Shown: piece by piece, positions 51,276-61,167 of the stretch | Layout: every line of letters begins with the position of its first letter | How positions within the stretch are numbered: the stretch's first letter is position 1 | Notes under the pieces: model-generated | The model's input: only the letters and a program-made list of their open reading frames with translations | Told to the model about the DNA's origin: nothing | Databases searched by the model: none | NCBI GenBank assembly: GCA_037178625.1 | Contig: CM074140.1 | Span: forward strand, 1,364,001 to 1,428,000 | DNA from: Skeletonema tropicum | Taxonomy: Eukaryota > Bacillariophyta > Thalassiosirophyceae > Thalassiosirales > Thalassiosiraceae | Length of the DNA stretch: 64,000 nt | Reading direction: 5' to 3' | Position numbers and translations under genes: made by a program

Positions 51276-52633
51276 ATGGTCGCCACTTCACCGCCACCGC
51301 CGGAAATATGGCCGGAAGAATGTGCTCAAATCTACTCACCAGTGCGTGTGATTGGGCGTGGAGGGTTTGCAGAAGTATGGATGGCAAAGCGCAAAGAAGC
51401 CGTTGGCAGCGATGATGACAATCACGTCGCTGTGAAAGTGGTCGGAAAAGATATCTACTCACAAAGGGAAGTGGCGATATTGTCCGAATTATCTCAAACA
51501 CCGCACCCCAATATCGTGCGTCTCTTGAATGACTTCGAAGGTAAAGAAGACGGTGGTCACCACATCGTTGTCATGTCGCTCCACCGCGGCCCAACACTCA
51601 AATACATACTTGAAAAGGGAGGAGCACTGGGATTGAAGATAGCTCAATGTATATCGAAGCAATTGGTTGATGCAGTTGCCTACCTCCACGGCCATGCTGT
51701 GATTCATCGAGACATTCAACCTGCAAATCTCATTATTTCTGGTGCCAAGCTTGATGATGAGTTGTGGTGGAGCGATGAGTTTGATACTGACGGGAAGGTA
51801 CTAGCTCATACGAAGAAATGCCACATGACTCTTATTGATTTTGGGTTTGCAAGAGGTAAGTGAAGAACAAAAGTAATGTATGTGCGTTGTGATTGTATAA
51901 GTCAAAACTAACTTGCAATTCTTTCGGATTAGCTCTTTCACCAAGAGACATCACAAAAAGTACGAATAAGAACAAGGAAGAAACTGCTGTTGACGTAACC
52001 GACAAGCCTAAACCATCTCGAGGCAGAAGCTTCACTAGGAGACTCTTTGATGAGTCTGGTTCTGGTTCTAGGCGCAAACTCAGGGGTCTTACGCCCCTCG
52101 GGACAAGGAGCTATGTAGCTCCAGAGATATTGACTGGAATCCGAAAGGTAACACAGTCTATTAGCGACTCTTTGCATGGCCGTCAAACAAAACAGCCCAA
52201 TAAGCAAACAAGAGAGAACGAATCTGACTACGGAATGGTAGCTGATGCCTTCTCTGTTGGTACAACCATCTCCCATCTTGTCACCGGAATTCCTCCAAAT
52301 GTCCAGGACGACGACGAGTTCATTGCATCAAAGAACAGTCTGATCAAAAAGTTTGCTCGCAAGATGAAGAGGCGTCTCGGTAATGAGGCTACCAAAAGAG
52401 CAAAAACTTATAGGCTCAGGTCTGATCTTCCTCTTGATGCACATGAAGTGATTAGATTGCTGACACATTTCGATGAAAAACGGCGATGTACTGTAAGATT
52501 CGCCAGGAGCCTTCCTTGGATAAATGGAGATGATGATAAAGTTGCAGACAGTGAAGAGAGTGCAGATATGGTGCATTCATTCATGAGCGCTGGCGGACCT
52601 ATGGTGTACTTGAAATGCTCTGAGGATGTTTGA
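51276..52633 (+). CDS. Protein kinase with divergent catalytic loop, 2 exons
   Basis: Exons 51276-51855 and 51933-52633, with a 77-bp intron in phase 1, giving 426 residues. Seen: Gly-rich loop GRGGFAEV (about 27-34), VAVKVV with Lys54, HRDIQPANL (about 144-152), IDFGFA (about 187-192) and a late VAPEIL. The catalytic loop has Gln where most kinases have Lys (HRDxKxxN). Between DFG and APE lies a long basic Ser/Lys/Arg-rich insert encoded mostly at the start of exon 2. The C-lobe is short and carries AFSVGTTISHLVTGIPP. The fold is certain; activity is uncertain because of the changed loop. The group is unassigned. Confidence 0.8.
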
Positions 52634-52774
52634 TCAACTTAGGCTTGCGTGCAGTTTCCGTGACCTGATCCGTGACAGAGTGTTTTCAAGGAGGACAAAG
52701 ATCACAGGTAGTGGTGTAGATTGATGTAAAACATACGAAATTTTCTTTTTCAAATAATTCTACTACCGATGTTC

Positions 52775-53491
52775 TTAAGCGATCGTCGACATGGCATTCC
52801 GGCAGTACATGACAAGAACTGGAAACAATACCAGTTGCAGCATGAATGTAAATGGATTGACCAGACCTGTCGATCGATAAGCTTTCGCCCATGCGACAGC
52901 TATGGGTGTAATCACATGTTCCATAAACCATGCATGTGCCTGAGCTACCCCCATGCAATGCAGGAAGAAGCTCATCTGATCATATTGTACATCCACAGCA
53001 GTAACTTCCTTCTTTTCATTGTAATGGCAAAAGACTAGCACATAAAAGTCAAATCCTGGCAGTATCCACGAGGATCTCTCGTTATGTTCCTCCAGTACAA
53101 AGTAAGCCATCTTCTTTTCCAGTTCATGAGTGTATGCATGCGACTGATAGACTCGTTTTGATATTCCCAGGCATTGAGTGTACACTTTTTCTGCCGTGTA
53201 GACATCCTCCCACGTATGCATCACTGCTTGGCAATTCATATTAAACCGAACAGCATTTGGAAGCTTGAGGTCGAGCGCAGCGACAATCGACCTAATGAAG
53301 TTTTCGAGACCAACTTGAGCAACCAAGTACTTGCATGCATCGATCTTGTCATGTTTTTGAATTATTTTTTTGGGTGAAGTCGTCTTGGCAGAGAAGTCGC
53401 CTACTGGACTTTTCGCGTAGGGCTGAAGTTGCTTGACTTGGGCAGATCCATTTTGAGATCGCTTTCGCAGTCCTTTGGTTTCGGCGCACAT
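52775..53491 (-). CDS. NTF2/SnoaL-like protein, unknown
   Basis: A single exon of 238 residues. The N-terminal 45 residues are basic and probably disordered or a targeting sequence. The central part has alternating strands and helices with YVLVFCHYNEKKEVTAVDVQYDQ, like the wet-core strands of NTF2/SnoaL-fold proteins. Near the C-terminus is a hydrophobic segment (NPFTFMLQLVLFPVLVMYC) that could insert into a membrane. I do not know a named family. Confidence that this is a gene is fair; the fold is a guess. Confidence 0.55.
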   Translation of the reverse strand: MCAETKGLRKRSQNGSAQVKQLQPYAKSPVGDFSAKTTSPKKIIQKHDKIDACKYLVAQVGLENFIRSIVAALDLKLPNAVRFNMNCQAVMHTWEDVYTAEKVYTQCLGISKRVYQSHAYTHELEKKMAYFVLEEHNERSSWILPGFDFYVLVFCHYNEKKEVTAVDVQYDQMSFFLHCMGVAQAHAWFMEHVITPIAVAWAKAYRSTGLVNPFTFMLQLVLFPVLVMYCRNAMSTIA

Positions 53492-53677
53492 GATGAGCTC
53501 AGACGGTGACTTGTTGACAGGTTTATGCTGAAATAGTTCAGTATTTTGATTTCCCTACTACGTTTTGGATGCCATTGTGATGGTGTTGTAAGCAAGAAGG
53601 GAGCGCAAGCGAGGTAAGCTGTTCATTCACCACGCACTTACTTATGCCAAGTGACGTAGCGACAATGTTTTAGTCCG

Positions 53678-56323
53678 ATGAGACACGATCGACGTCATCA
53701 TCTCCTTCTCCGAGCGCGAGCGACCTCCTCCCTCCTCGCCTGCTGCGCCGCTCTTGGACATCCATCCATTCATTTTTCATTCAAGCAACTTCTGATAATC
53801 ATCATGAACCAAGATGCTACATTTGTCACGTCTGCTGTTGAGCACTTGCGGACATATGTAGCATCTCTCTACGAAGAAGATGGTGGTCTTCTGGTAAGAA
53901 ATGGAAATGATAACTTACGCTCGTCAACTCTGCCCAAAATCAAGTATTGGTCTGAGCAGCTGACGAAAGCATTGCAATCTGAAAAAACTCGGTTGAACGA
54001 AGATGATGGGATCGATTGTGGCACAATAGCAGAGTTGCTTGCTTCTTTACTGTGCATCTTGGATGATACAGATGCAAAACATTTGCAAAAAATCCGATCC
54101 AAGGTGATCAAGCCTTCGAAGGGATCGTCGCATCAGCAGCTTCAACAAGCTAGGAGACGAAAAAGGTTGCCCGTTAGATCATGTGACTTGGTCGAAGCAA
54201 TGCATGAGTCACAAAAGATTGAATTCAGTAACAACAATAGCTATGAATCATCCGAACTATACCTGAGCAGTGCTGAGAATTACCATCGTGCCAAGAGGCA
54301 GAAAAACAGTTGCGCAGATGTAAAGGTATCCGTGAAGGACGTTCTAAATGCCAAGACAACTGATATCAGCGAATACACCCATGTTACTGAAGTGATCAGC
54401 AACAATATAGAAAAGAAGGATACTTCAAAGACTGCGCTGCTTCTTGATGCAGCTATCCTTCGTAGAGATTTGTATAAATTGCTGGTACATGTCGATTCAA
54501 TGAACATTCGAAAATGCATCAAAGCAAAAGCGAGTGACAAGGGTGTAAACGATACGGTGACACAAATGGTTTCTTCTCTGCTTAGACGCATCAGTACGTA
54601 CCCTGATTCGCCGTCAATGCGCCTATCATCTATCATGGCTGTGGATTGTTTAAGAGAGATTGAGCTGAGCGATACTGGATATCAGATGCTTCTTGATGAT
54701 TTATTGAGCAGCATCACACAATCGTCGTCAAAGGCAATCTACGTGAAATTTTATGCTGAAATTGTTTCGGAATGCAGTGTGTATGCCTCGCCTTCGCGAT
54801 TACTGAATGCACTTGTGCGTCTAATGAGAGAAACTCTTTGTGGGAAGAAGATTGAAGAAGGTTGTGAGCAAGATTCAGCAACGGAAAAGAATCTGTTGCA
54901 AGCAATATCGCAGATTATGGTTCGACGCAGCAACATTTTACGTAGCCTGAGCATAGACGCAGGCCGGAATATATCCAAATTGTACAGCTCCTACAAGCTT
55001 GTGATACGAAGGATCTCCAATGTGTATGACAAAGTAAGCTGTTGGACCCAGTCGGATGATTATGAACATGAACAAATTGTAAGCGTTCTTCAAGCAGAAG
55101 GTATCCTGTCATTATTCTGTTGGGACGAAACCGATGATGAGCATAGTGAGACGTCGGTGCGCTCTAAACAAGCTCGTGAGGGATCACACAATCTGCTGTC
55201 ATTACGAGCAGCACATGACAGACTCGGCCCGTGCCGTGGTTTTGATAAACTCCTATCGCATTTAAGCTCATACACAATGAAAGCACAAACTGATCTCGAG
55301 GGACAAACACAAGACAATTCAGGGCTTTGTTCAGCATTTTCTGGCATCAATAGTGATGTTCTCCATGGTGTATTTTCCTATCTCGGCTACCGCTCTCTTG
55401 CTCGAGCGTCCTCCACTTGCAAAAACTGGAATCTTGCTTCAAATGATAATCGGCTATGGATAGCTCTTTACTTTCGCAAGTACAAAACCGCCATCTACGA
55501 GGAAGAACACGCAAAAGGGATAGCAAGGATTAGAAAATCTGGATGCTTTGACAAATTTACGGCACTTCGCACCGCGGTACAACGAAAAGAGCTTGCAATG
55601 ACACTGGCGATTGAGTCTCACTATGACTGGAGATACATTTTCAAGAGGAAGTATCAAACTGAGAAAAACGTGTCTAAGACATTTCTTCGTTGCGAGGTCA
55701 TTGGATGTGTAGCCCACTATGGCAGGAGATCTGCCAATATGCATAAAAAAATGCATGAAAAGGTAATATCATCTCGTGCTACGGCAATCAACACTCTTGG
55801 GAAGCTAGAACGGATTGTGATTTCTTTGCGCGAAAAGGTTCGCCTTTTGGATGCCGGTATGGAAGATCAACAAGCAACACAAGAGCAGAATCTTATGTAC
55901 ATGAATTCTCCTGAAGATGCTTTGTCGAAGATATTTTCGTTTTTGGATGTGAAAGATTTGCTTACACCAGTCTGCAAGATGTGGACGAAGATTCTGTCCG
56001 AAAATGAATTGTTATGGAAATCTCTGTACTCAAGTCATTTTGATTTCCAACAGTCTCCGTCTAATGTTCCAGAGAGCTGGAGCGCTTGCTTCCGAGCTAC
56101 CTTCAAGGCAGAGAGAGGAAGATGTAAGATAGCAAGTCACGATTCTGTGGGGTGGGCAACAAAGCTATGTCCAGTAGTAGGTTGTTGCACAGTCCTCTAT
56201 AACCAGATGGCATATTCCAAACATGTATTGACACATGAGCAGGAATCGTTGAGGCTGCGTCTGCAACAAAAAAGCAAGAAGAAAAGAAAACGAGCATTAA
56301 GTAGAGCAACAAAGCATACCTAG
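53678..56323 (+). CDS. Protein with two F-box/zinc-finger modules
   Basis: 881 residues from the first ATG; the ATG at 53804 (MNQDATFV) may be the true start, because residues 1-42 are His/Arg-rich and look untranslated. The N-terminal 540 residues are mostly helical; residues about 60-90 (LPKIKYWSEQL, TIAELLASLLCIL) resemble an elongin/TFIIS-type helical bundle, not assigned. F-box 1 is at about 553-600 (NSDVLHGVFSYLGYRSLARAS), followed by a Cys/His motif (CEVIGC, then HKKMH, 671-692). F-box 2 is at about 742-790 (SPEDALSKIFSFLDVKDLL), followed by CPVVGC and KHVLTH (830-852). The repeat of F-box plus C2H2-like motif indicates an internal duplication. F-boxes normally bind Skp1 in SCF ubiquitin ligases; the substrate is unknown. 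Confidence 0.75.
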   Translation: MRHDRRHHLLLRARATSSLLACCAALGHPSIHFSFKQLLIIIMNQDATFVTSAVEHLRTYVASLYEEDGGLLVRNGNDNLRSSTLPKIKYWSEQLTKALQSEKTRLNEDDGIDCGTIAELLASLLCILDDTDAKHLQKIRSKVIKPSKGSSHQQLQQARRRKRLPVRSCDLVEAMHESQKIEFSNNNSYESSELYLSSAENYHRAKRQKNSCADVKVSVKDVLNAKTTDISEYTHVTEVISNNIEKKDTSKTALLLDAAILRRDLYKLLVHVDSMNIRKCIKAKASDKGVNDTVTQMVSSLLRRISTYPDSPSMRLSSIMAVDCLREIELSDTGYQMLLDDLLSSITQSSSKAIYVKFYAEIVSECSVYASPSRLLNALVRLMRETLCGKKIEEGCEQDSATEKNLLQAISQIMVRRSNILRSLSIDAGRNISKLYSSYKLVIRRISNVYDKVSCWTQSDDYEHEQIVSVLQAEGILSLFCWDETDDEHSETSVRSKQAREGSHNLLSLRAAHDRLGPCRGFDKLLSHLSSYTMKAQTDLEGQTQDNSGLCSAFSGINSDVLHGVFSYLGYRSLARASSTCKNWNLASNDNRLWIALYFRKYKTAIYEEEHAKGIARIRKSGCFDKFTALRTAVQRKELAMTLAIESHYDWRYIFKRKYQTEKNVSKTFLRCEVIGCVAHYGRRSANMHKKMHEKVISSRATAINTLGKLERIVISLREKVRLLDAGMEDQQATQEQNLMYMNSPEDALSKIFSFLDVKDLLTPVCKMWTKILSENELLWKSLYSSHFDFQQSPSNVPESWSACFRATFKAERGRCKIASHDSVGWATKLCPVVGCCTVLYNQMAYSKHVLTHEQESLRLRLQQKSKKKRKRALSRATKHT

Positions 56324-56386
56324 GTACATAACTTTAACTTGTTTAAGTGAACAAGCAGTGGTAGTGATCATAATTGAGCGCCTATC

Positions 56387-56452
56387 TACTCTTTCTCTTT
56401 GTCAAGCGCATCTACTACGAGAATACAGCTGCGCCGTCATTCAGAGTGAGTA
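56387..56452 (-). promoter_or_regulatory. SECIS-like element of the selenoprotein ArsM gene
   Basis: In the 3' UTR, 23 nt or more after the TAG at 56475. Reading the minus strand: TACTC and CTCT pair with AGAG and GAGTA as helix I; ATGA (56440-56437) and TGA (56404-56402) supply the SECIS quartet; GGCGCA pairs with TGCGCT as helix II, extended by CTGT with GTAG. The apical loop lacks a clear AA. This is hand-folded, not computed. Confidence 0.65.
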
Positions 56453-56474
56453 TGAAATTGCGAAATAATGTTCT

Positions 56475-57815
56475 CTACTTGCTTGCCGTAATTTCAGCAG
56501 AAATGACGAAGTCTTCAGCGCCGGAACCGGGAAGCCACTGGCTTATGATGGCCCGACTCTCCTCCTTCAGCTTCATCTTGACATCTTTGAATCCAGCATC
56601 AATCAAGAATTTATCAAGGGACTCCACCGCTGGAGCCCCTGTAACTCAGCAAGCCAGAGCCTCAGCTGATTTGAGGCTCTCTGGAAGTGGTTCTGCGGAA
56701 GGTCTGATGACCACATCTGAAATGGAAATTCTTCCTCCCTTCTTCAAAATTCGGTAGATTTCTCGAAATACCTGTGGTTTGTCTGGTGATAAATTGATGA
56801 CGCAGTTGCTTATCACAACATCGACAGTATTATCAGCCACTGGAAGGTGCTCAATCTCTCCGAGACGAAATTGGACATTTTTCACTCCTCGGTTTGACGC
56901 ATTCTGACGAGCTTTGTAAATCATGTCGGGCGTCATGTCGATGCCAATTATGCTTCCTTCATCACCGACTAAATCTGCAGCAAGGAAGCAATCAATTCCA
57001 GCACCACTTCCTAGATCAACAACAGTTTCTCCTTTTTGAATATTGGCAAAATTAATTGGGTTGCCGCACCCAAGCCCAAGATTACTGTCTTTGCCTGCTT
57101 TGATGATTTGCTCTTGCGTGTAGCCAAGCATTTCGGGTTGGACGCTCACGCAACATCCCTCCTCGCCATTGACAGTGTTTGCATAGCTTTTTTGTACCAA
57201 CTTCAAAATATCAGAAGCATCAGTTGGAGCGGATCCATCAGGGCAACATGAAGTTGATGATGTGCTAGGAGGGCAACATGAAGTGGATGATGTTGTGCTG
57301 GGAGGGCAGCAACCTCCTGCTGTTGTTGCAGCCGCAGCTGTTTTCAACCCATCACGAATTATATCTACATTTAGATCAGCAGCTCTCTCAGATGCTCCCA
57401 GCATCATCCCATTGCGATAAATTTGATATGATGGAACATCATTTAAACCAAGCTCGATGGCTAACTCCTCCAACTCATCTGATTCATCAGTCTTGATCAC
57501 GATGACGTTTGGCTTGGAGGTATCAGGTGGACCGCAGCACTTACCACTATCATATTCAGTTTCTAGTTTTTGAATCCCATTGAGGATGGAGCTGCACCGT
57601 CTCTCGTACGATGCTACGGCTACCACAAGTGAAATCTTCGATTTTGACAACTCATCTTGAATAGAGGACAAATCTTCGTCCTCCCGAACATACCGTAGAA
57701 AGGCGGGCATTTTAAAGCGATTCTGATGGTAATAATTTGGCACTGCAAGTACTAATTGTTGCGTCGTTATTAGTAATAGAATAGTGGTTCTAACAAGTAG
57801 GGACATCAACGCCAT
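56475..57815 (-). CDS. Selenocysteine-containing thioredoxin-ArsM fusion methyltransferase
   Basis: 446 residues if the in-frame TGA at 56648-56646 is read as selenocysteine (residue 390), ending at TAG 56475. Order: signal peptide (1-24), thioredoxin-like domain (about 36-150; a single Cys at the usual CxxC site, cis-Pro128), a linker with three Cys-Cys-Pro repeats (169-191), then an ArsM methyltransferase (about 200-446; motif I VVDLGSGAGID, SNCVINLSPDK). The family's three catalytic cysteines map to Cys250, Cys338 and Sec390: the normal CVxGA reads Sec-VTGAP here. After the TGA the frame keeps family sequence (ESLDKFLIDAGFKDV, SRAIISQWLPGSGAEDF, VISAEI), which argues against a true stop. 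A SECIS-like hairpin follows. Likely role: arsenic methylation in the secretory route or organelle. Confidence 0.8.
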
Positions 57816-58328
57816 GATAGGCTGGGTTCATGCCGGGTCCGGCTTCCATGCATTGAATAAAATGCTCCGGCCGGCGTTCTTGTCGCCGTCTTTTGTGAGT
57901 AATCAGGCATACGTAAATAAAAAATGAAACAAAGAAGAAAATTTATCTTGAGTCACGAATTGTATATTCATGGTCAGTATTTTGTTAGTTTTAGTCATGA
58001 GTTGAAAAGATAAAAATCTAATCCAATCTTTGAATTTGCAGTGCACTAACATGATGCAGCTTCTACATCACTGGATAGCTTGAGATGAAGATAATGTAGA
58101 TAACTTCGGTCCGGGAACACGCTATGCTCTTGATAAGTAGCCGTTGGCTGCCTGCTCGATCGTTGGTAGTCATGTTTCTCTCTTGAGAGAGTTGATTGGT
58201 AGGAGCCCTCAGCTATACTTTCACAAACAATTATTACTTTGATTTAGCTTGTCTATCTGATTCAACACACGTCCTCTTCTATGTACAATATATTAGACGT
58301 CAATTCTATCTATCTATGCAATCCATTT
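57816..58328. other. Upstream region of the selenoprotein ArsM gene, no gene seen
   Basis: A 513-bp stretch with the promoter of the ArsM fusion and the 3' UTR of the adenylate-kinase-type gene. At 57990-58045 it shares a related segment with 25111-25170. No ORF looks real. Confidence 0.45.
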
Positions 58329-59573
58329 CTATGCAATCCATTGCATATCTTCAGATACACTCTTGTCACCACATGCAGTTGTACCAGGAGTAGTTGAAGA
58401 ATTGGGGGCAGTAGCCGATGGCAGCTTAACTGCAGGCCTCATGAGCCTACCAATCGCCATCAGCTGTTGCCAAACTTCCTCCTTACTTCCAGAACAATCA
58501 ATTTCAACGATTGGGACTTTGATCTTCTTCAGCCAATCCATTGTTGATTGATGGTGTTTATGATAGTTCTTGAGTCGTTGAATCGCCGTGTGGACATTGT
58601 CATCGGCACGCACAGCCTTGGCTTCAACCTCACCCTTGTTTTCTTCTTCGGCAAGCTTGGCCTCACGAGCAGTCATACCACCTCTCGCCAAAATCCTCTC
58701 TAACAATACTGTATCCTCACAATCTAAATGAAGGGCCAATTCAGGAGGGCCGCAAAGCTCCACAAAATCACGAGCATTCTCCAAACTCCTCGGAAATCCG
58801 TCCAGCAGCACTCGTCTACCAGGGAAACTTCTCATTCGTCGTCTCATCAAGGCTGTGACTGTTGCACTTGAGACAAGCTCTCCACGCTCCATAATTTCTT
58901 TTACTTCACGTCCCAATGGTGTATCCGCCTCGACTTCTTCTCGAAGCATCTCTCCGCAAGAAAGGTGGATGATGCCACACTCTTTGACAAGTCGTTCGCA
59001 TAATGCACCTTTACCGCTGCCAGGTCCACCGACCACTAAAACGATGCGAGCAGGTGATTGTCCCAGTATACGATCTGACGCATTGAGGAAGCAATGCAAT
59101 CGTAATTTTCCATCTTTGGAGACGTTAATCTCGTCAAATAGACTTTCTAGAGTAGATTCGTCGGGTCGTTCGCCTACCGATTCAAGCAGTAATTTAACGC
59201 GTTTCAAGTTCAAATATGGACCGTCTGAGTCAACTAGATTATCTGTCTTGGCAAACTGAAGAAACAAATCTGATAGAGCAGATATTTCGCACTCTCCGAA
59301 GGCAATGGAGCCTGGCTGCTGCTGTGGCGTGGTGGTTTCAGTTTGAGTGTGGAAGGACTGCGATGGTGGCGTGCTGTGAGTAGTGTAGTAAGCGTACTGA
59401 GATGATATCGAGGGGGCTGGTGCCTGAAATGTCCTCAACGATGCCGCTTGAGCTATCGTTTGTCGAAGTGAGAATGAGCTGGCTGATGTAGAGGCCGGTG
59501 CAAACGATGAGGATGAAAATCGATGCAAATGGATAGGTAAATGGGCGGTGGCGATGCGGCGGGTTGAGTTCAT
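58329..59573 (-). CDS. Adenylate/UMP-CMP kinase with EF-hand-like N-terminal region
   Basis: A single exon of 414 residues. The N-terminus is rich in Arg, Ser and His without acids (MNSTRRIATAHL, HRFSSSSF), a likely mitochondrial or plastid presequence. Residues about 95-170 resemble a calmodulin-like pair: LNLKRVKLLLESVGERPDESTLESLFDEI (in pieces) and INVSKDGKLRL, which has one EF-hand-like loop but weak calcium ligands. The kinase has P-loop GGPGSGKG (182-189), HLSCGEMLREEV, LLDGFPRS and a short lid (RADDN, RLKNYHKHH), the layout of the short-lid AK1/UMP-CMP type. It balances nucleotide pools; ATP plus AMP or UMP/CMP cannot be told apart here. The gene is not overlapping any neighbour. Confidence 0.85.
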   Translation of the reverse strand: MNSTRRIATAHLPIHLHRFSSSSFAPASTSASSFSLRQTIAQAASLRTFQAPAPSISSQYAYYTTHSTPPSQSFHTQTETTTPQQQPGSIAFGECEISALSDLFLQFAKTDNLVDSDGPYLNLKRVKLLLESVGERPDESTLESLFDEINVSKDGKLRLHCFLNASDRILGQSPARIVLVVGGPGSGKGALCERLVKECGIIHLSCGEMLREEVEADTPLGREVKEIMERGELVSSATVTALMRRRMRSFPGRRVLLDGFPRSLENARDFVELCGPPELALHLDCEDTVLLERILARGGMTAREAKLAEEENKGEVEAKAVRADDNVHTAIQRLKNYHKHHQSTMDWLKKIKVPIVEIDCSGSKEEVWQQLMAIGRLMRPAVKLPSATAPNSSTTPGTTACGDKSVSEDMQWIA

Positions 59574-60039
59574 GATGATACTGTAGATGATTTTGGTCTT
59601 TCAGAGATTATGACGTTTATGGCAAGTGTGATCAACAACTCTTGCTTAGTCTTGCTTCCGGTATTATGTAGAGAGTAAAATGACAGTGGATGTCTACTTA
59701 TGGATGCATGCGGAGTCGTTCGCACATGATGAGTTGGTCGGTGCTTCCGGATGTGAGAAAAATTTCCCAAAAAGCGGCGGGAAGGGCGAAGGTGATGGAT
59801 CGGCATCAAGTTTTTAAAATGACATGTCATAAAATGAAAATGACTCTTAGATCGATAGGTAGGTAGATCGAATGAAAAAGATTATTTGACACTCGAGTGT
59901 TCCGAATAGGAAGAGTTAGTGTTGTTGTGTCGTTGTAGATAGGATAGAGATCAAATATTAATCAGCGGAGAGGAATATATTTATCGGATTCATTAACTTA
60001 TTGTAGAGGGCCGCTGCGCTTTGTGAAAAATCCTTAATA
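59574..60039. promoter_or_regulatory. Divergent intergenic region, kinase / selenoprotein S
   Basis: A 466-bp gap holding both promoters and 5' UTRs. ORF-like stretches (such as 59570-59830 on the minus strand) are low complexity. Nothing else is seen. Confidence 0.45.
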
Positions 60040-60765
60040 ATGGAGGCAGCCCAACCATTAGGAGGAGAAAATCCGGGGGTTATCCAAACCTTCACAGAAC
60101 CCAACGCCAGAGCAGGAGCAGCTGGCGCATCAGGGACAGCAACAGCGGGTAATCCACAACTCCTCTATCGCAAAAAGCGACCAGCCGGCCCACAACTATG
60201 GGCCGTCGTCTTCACCATCGGAGGCATCTACTACTTTTGGACGAGAGTTTTGGGACGCACAATCCGCTTCCCCCATCGTGCTCATCGAGTTGGCACCACC
60301 AAAGGTCATGGTACAACGACGGATGTTCAGACAGCACGTGAACGTCGACTTGCTGCTCTGGAAAATGCCAATCGTGTACGTGAAGAAACAATGGCCAAGC
60401 AGACAAAAGACAATGGCAGCACCGTGCGAGAACGTACCAATGTCAATACTAATTCAGGTAATGCGAATTCTGGTGCCACTACCATGACAATTCAAGAACG
60501 ACAGAGGATCAACCAACTTCAAATGCAAGAACGAAAAAAGCAACAAGAACTGGAAGAAAAGAAGAAGAAACAGCGTCAACTGTACCTTCGTCAAAAGGCC
60601 CTAAAGGAAAAAGAGGAAGAGGAACGAAGGAAGGATGAGGAGCTTGGACCAGGGTGGAGAGCTAGAGAAGATCCACGTTCTGTTACGAATCTACTTGAGC
60701 AGCAAGAAAGTAGAGGTGGTGGGTATAAGCCTCAAATGTGTACTAGAAAAAGTGGGTGAGGATAA
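60040..60765 (+). CDS. SELENOS: Selenoprotein S (VIMP-like) with penultimate selenocysteine
   Basis: 241 residues if the TGA at 60757-60759 is read as selenocysteine: the frame then reads Sec-Gly-stop (TAA 60763-60765), exactly the GUG ending of vertebrate SELENOS. Other signs of the family: one membrane helix after a short N-terminal part (about 49-70, GPQLWAVVFTIGGIYYFW), a long Arg/Glu/Gln coiled coil (about 90-205), and RGGGYKP near the end, matching GGGYNP. A basic turn after the helix (RTIRFPHRAHR) puts the coiled coil in the cytosol. Selenoprotein S sits in the ER membrane and supports ER-associated degradation with p97 and Derlin. A SECIS-like hairpin lies 132 bp after the stop. Read without Sec the protein would be two residues shorter. 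Confidence 0.82.
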
Positions 60766-61167
60766 CTCTCTCTGTCTCGTTCCCTTTTTGATCTGTTGAC
60801 TCAGATGATGGGTTAATTTAGACCGAAGCAACAGATGACAAGGGGAGAGATGGGGAGAGGAAAAAAATAAAATGAGGAGGAAGTAGAGGAGATGGAGGCA
60901 CAGATATCAGAATGACGTTATTGAAGAGTACCATTCTTCTTTGACTGACATGATTTCACAGTGTATCCTTCTATGGGCGGAGTGGATTGGATTGAGATCC
61001 AATACATGTTGTTTCAATGTGTCTTGGATTCTCTGTGGGGTTAACTGATTTTGTACACAATATGTATGTTGCTGCGTAGAGCAGTATCTAAATAAAATAC
61101 TTGAAATTGCACTTAATTAAGAATCTCTCTTATAGAGGGAGGGGACGGATAAGTAAAGACGCAACAC
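60766..61167. other. 3' region of selenoprotein S with convergent tail
   Basis: A 402-bp stretch with the 3' UTR of selenoprotein S (holding the SECIS-like element) and the 3' UTR of the HSF-domain gene. Purine-rich around 60838-60900. No gene seen. Confidence 0.5.
60897..60963 (+). promoter_or_regulatory. SECIS-like element of the selenoprotein S gene
   Basis: GATATCA (60903-60909) pairs with TGATTTC (60951-60957) as helix I. ATGA (60912-60915) and TGA (60946-60948) form the quartet. GTTA pairs with TGAC and GAAGA with TCTTC as helix II. The loop GTACCAT carries CC, which replaces the usual AA in some SECIS elements. Hand-folded. Confidence 0.7.
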
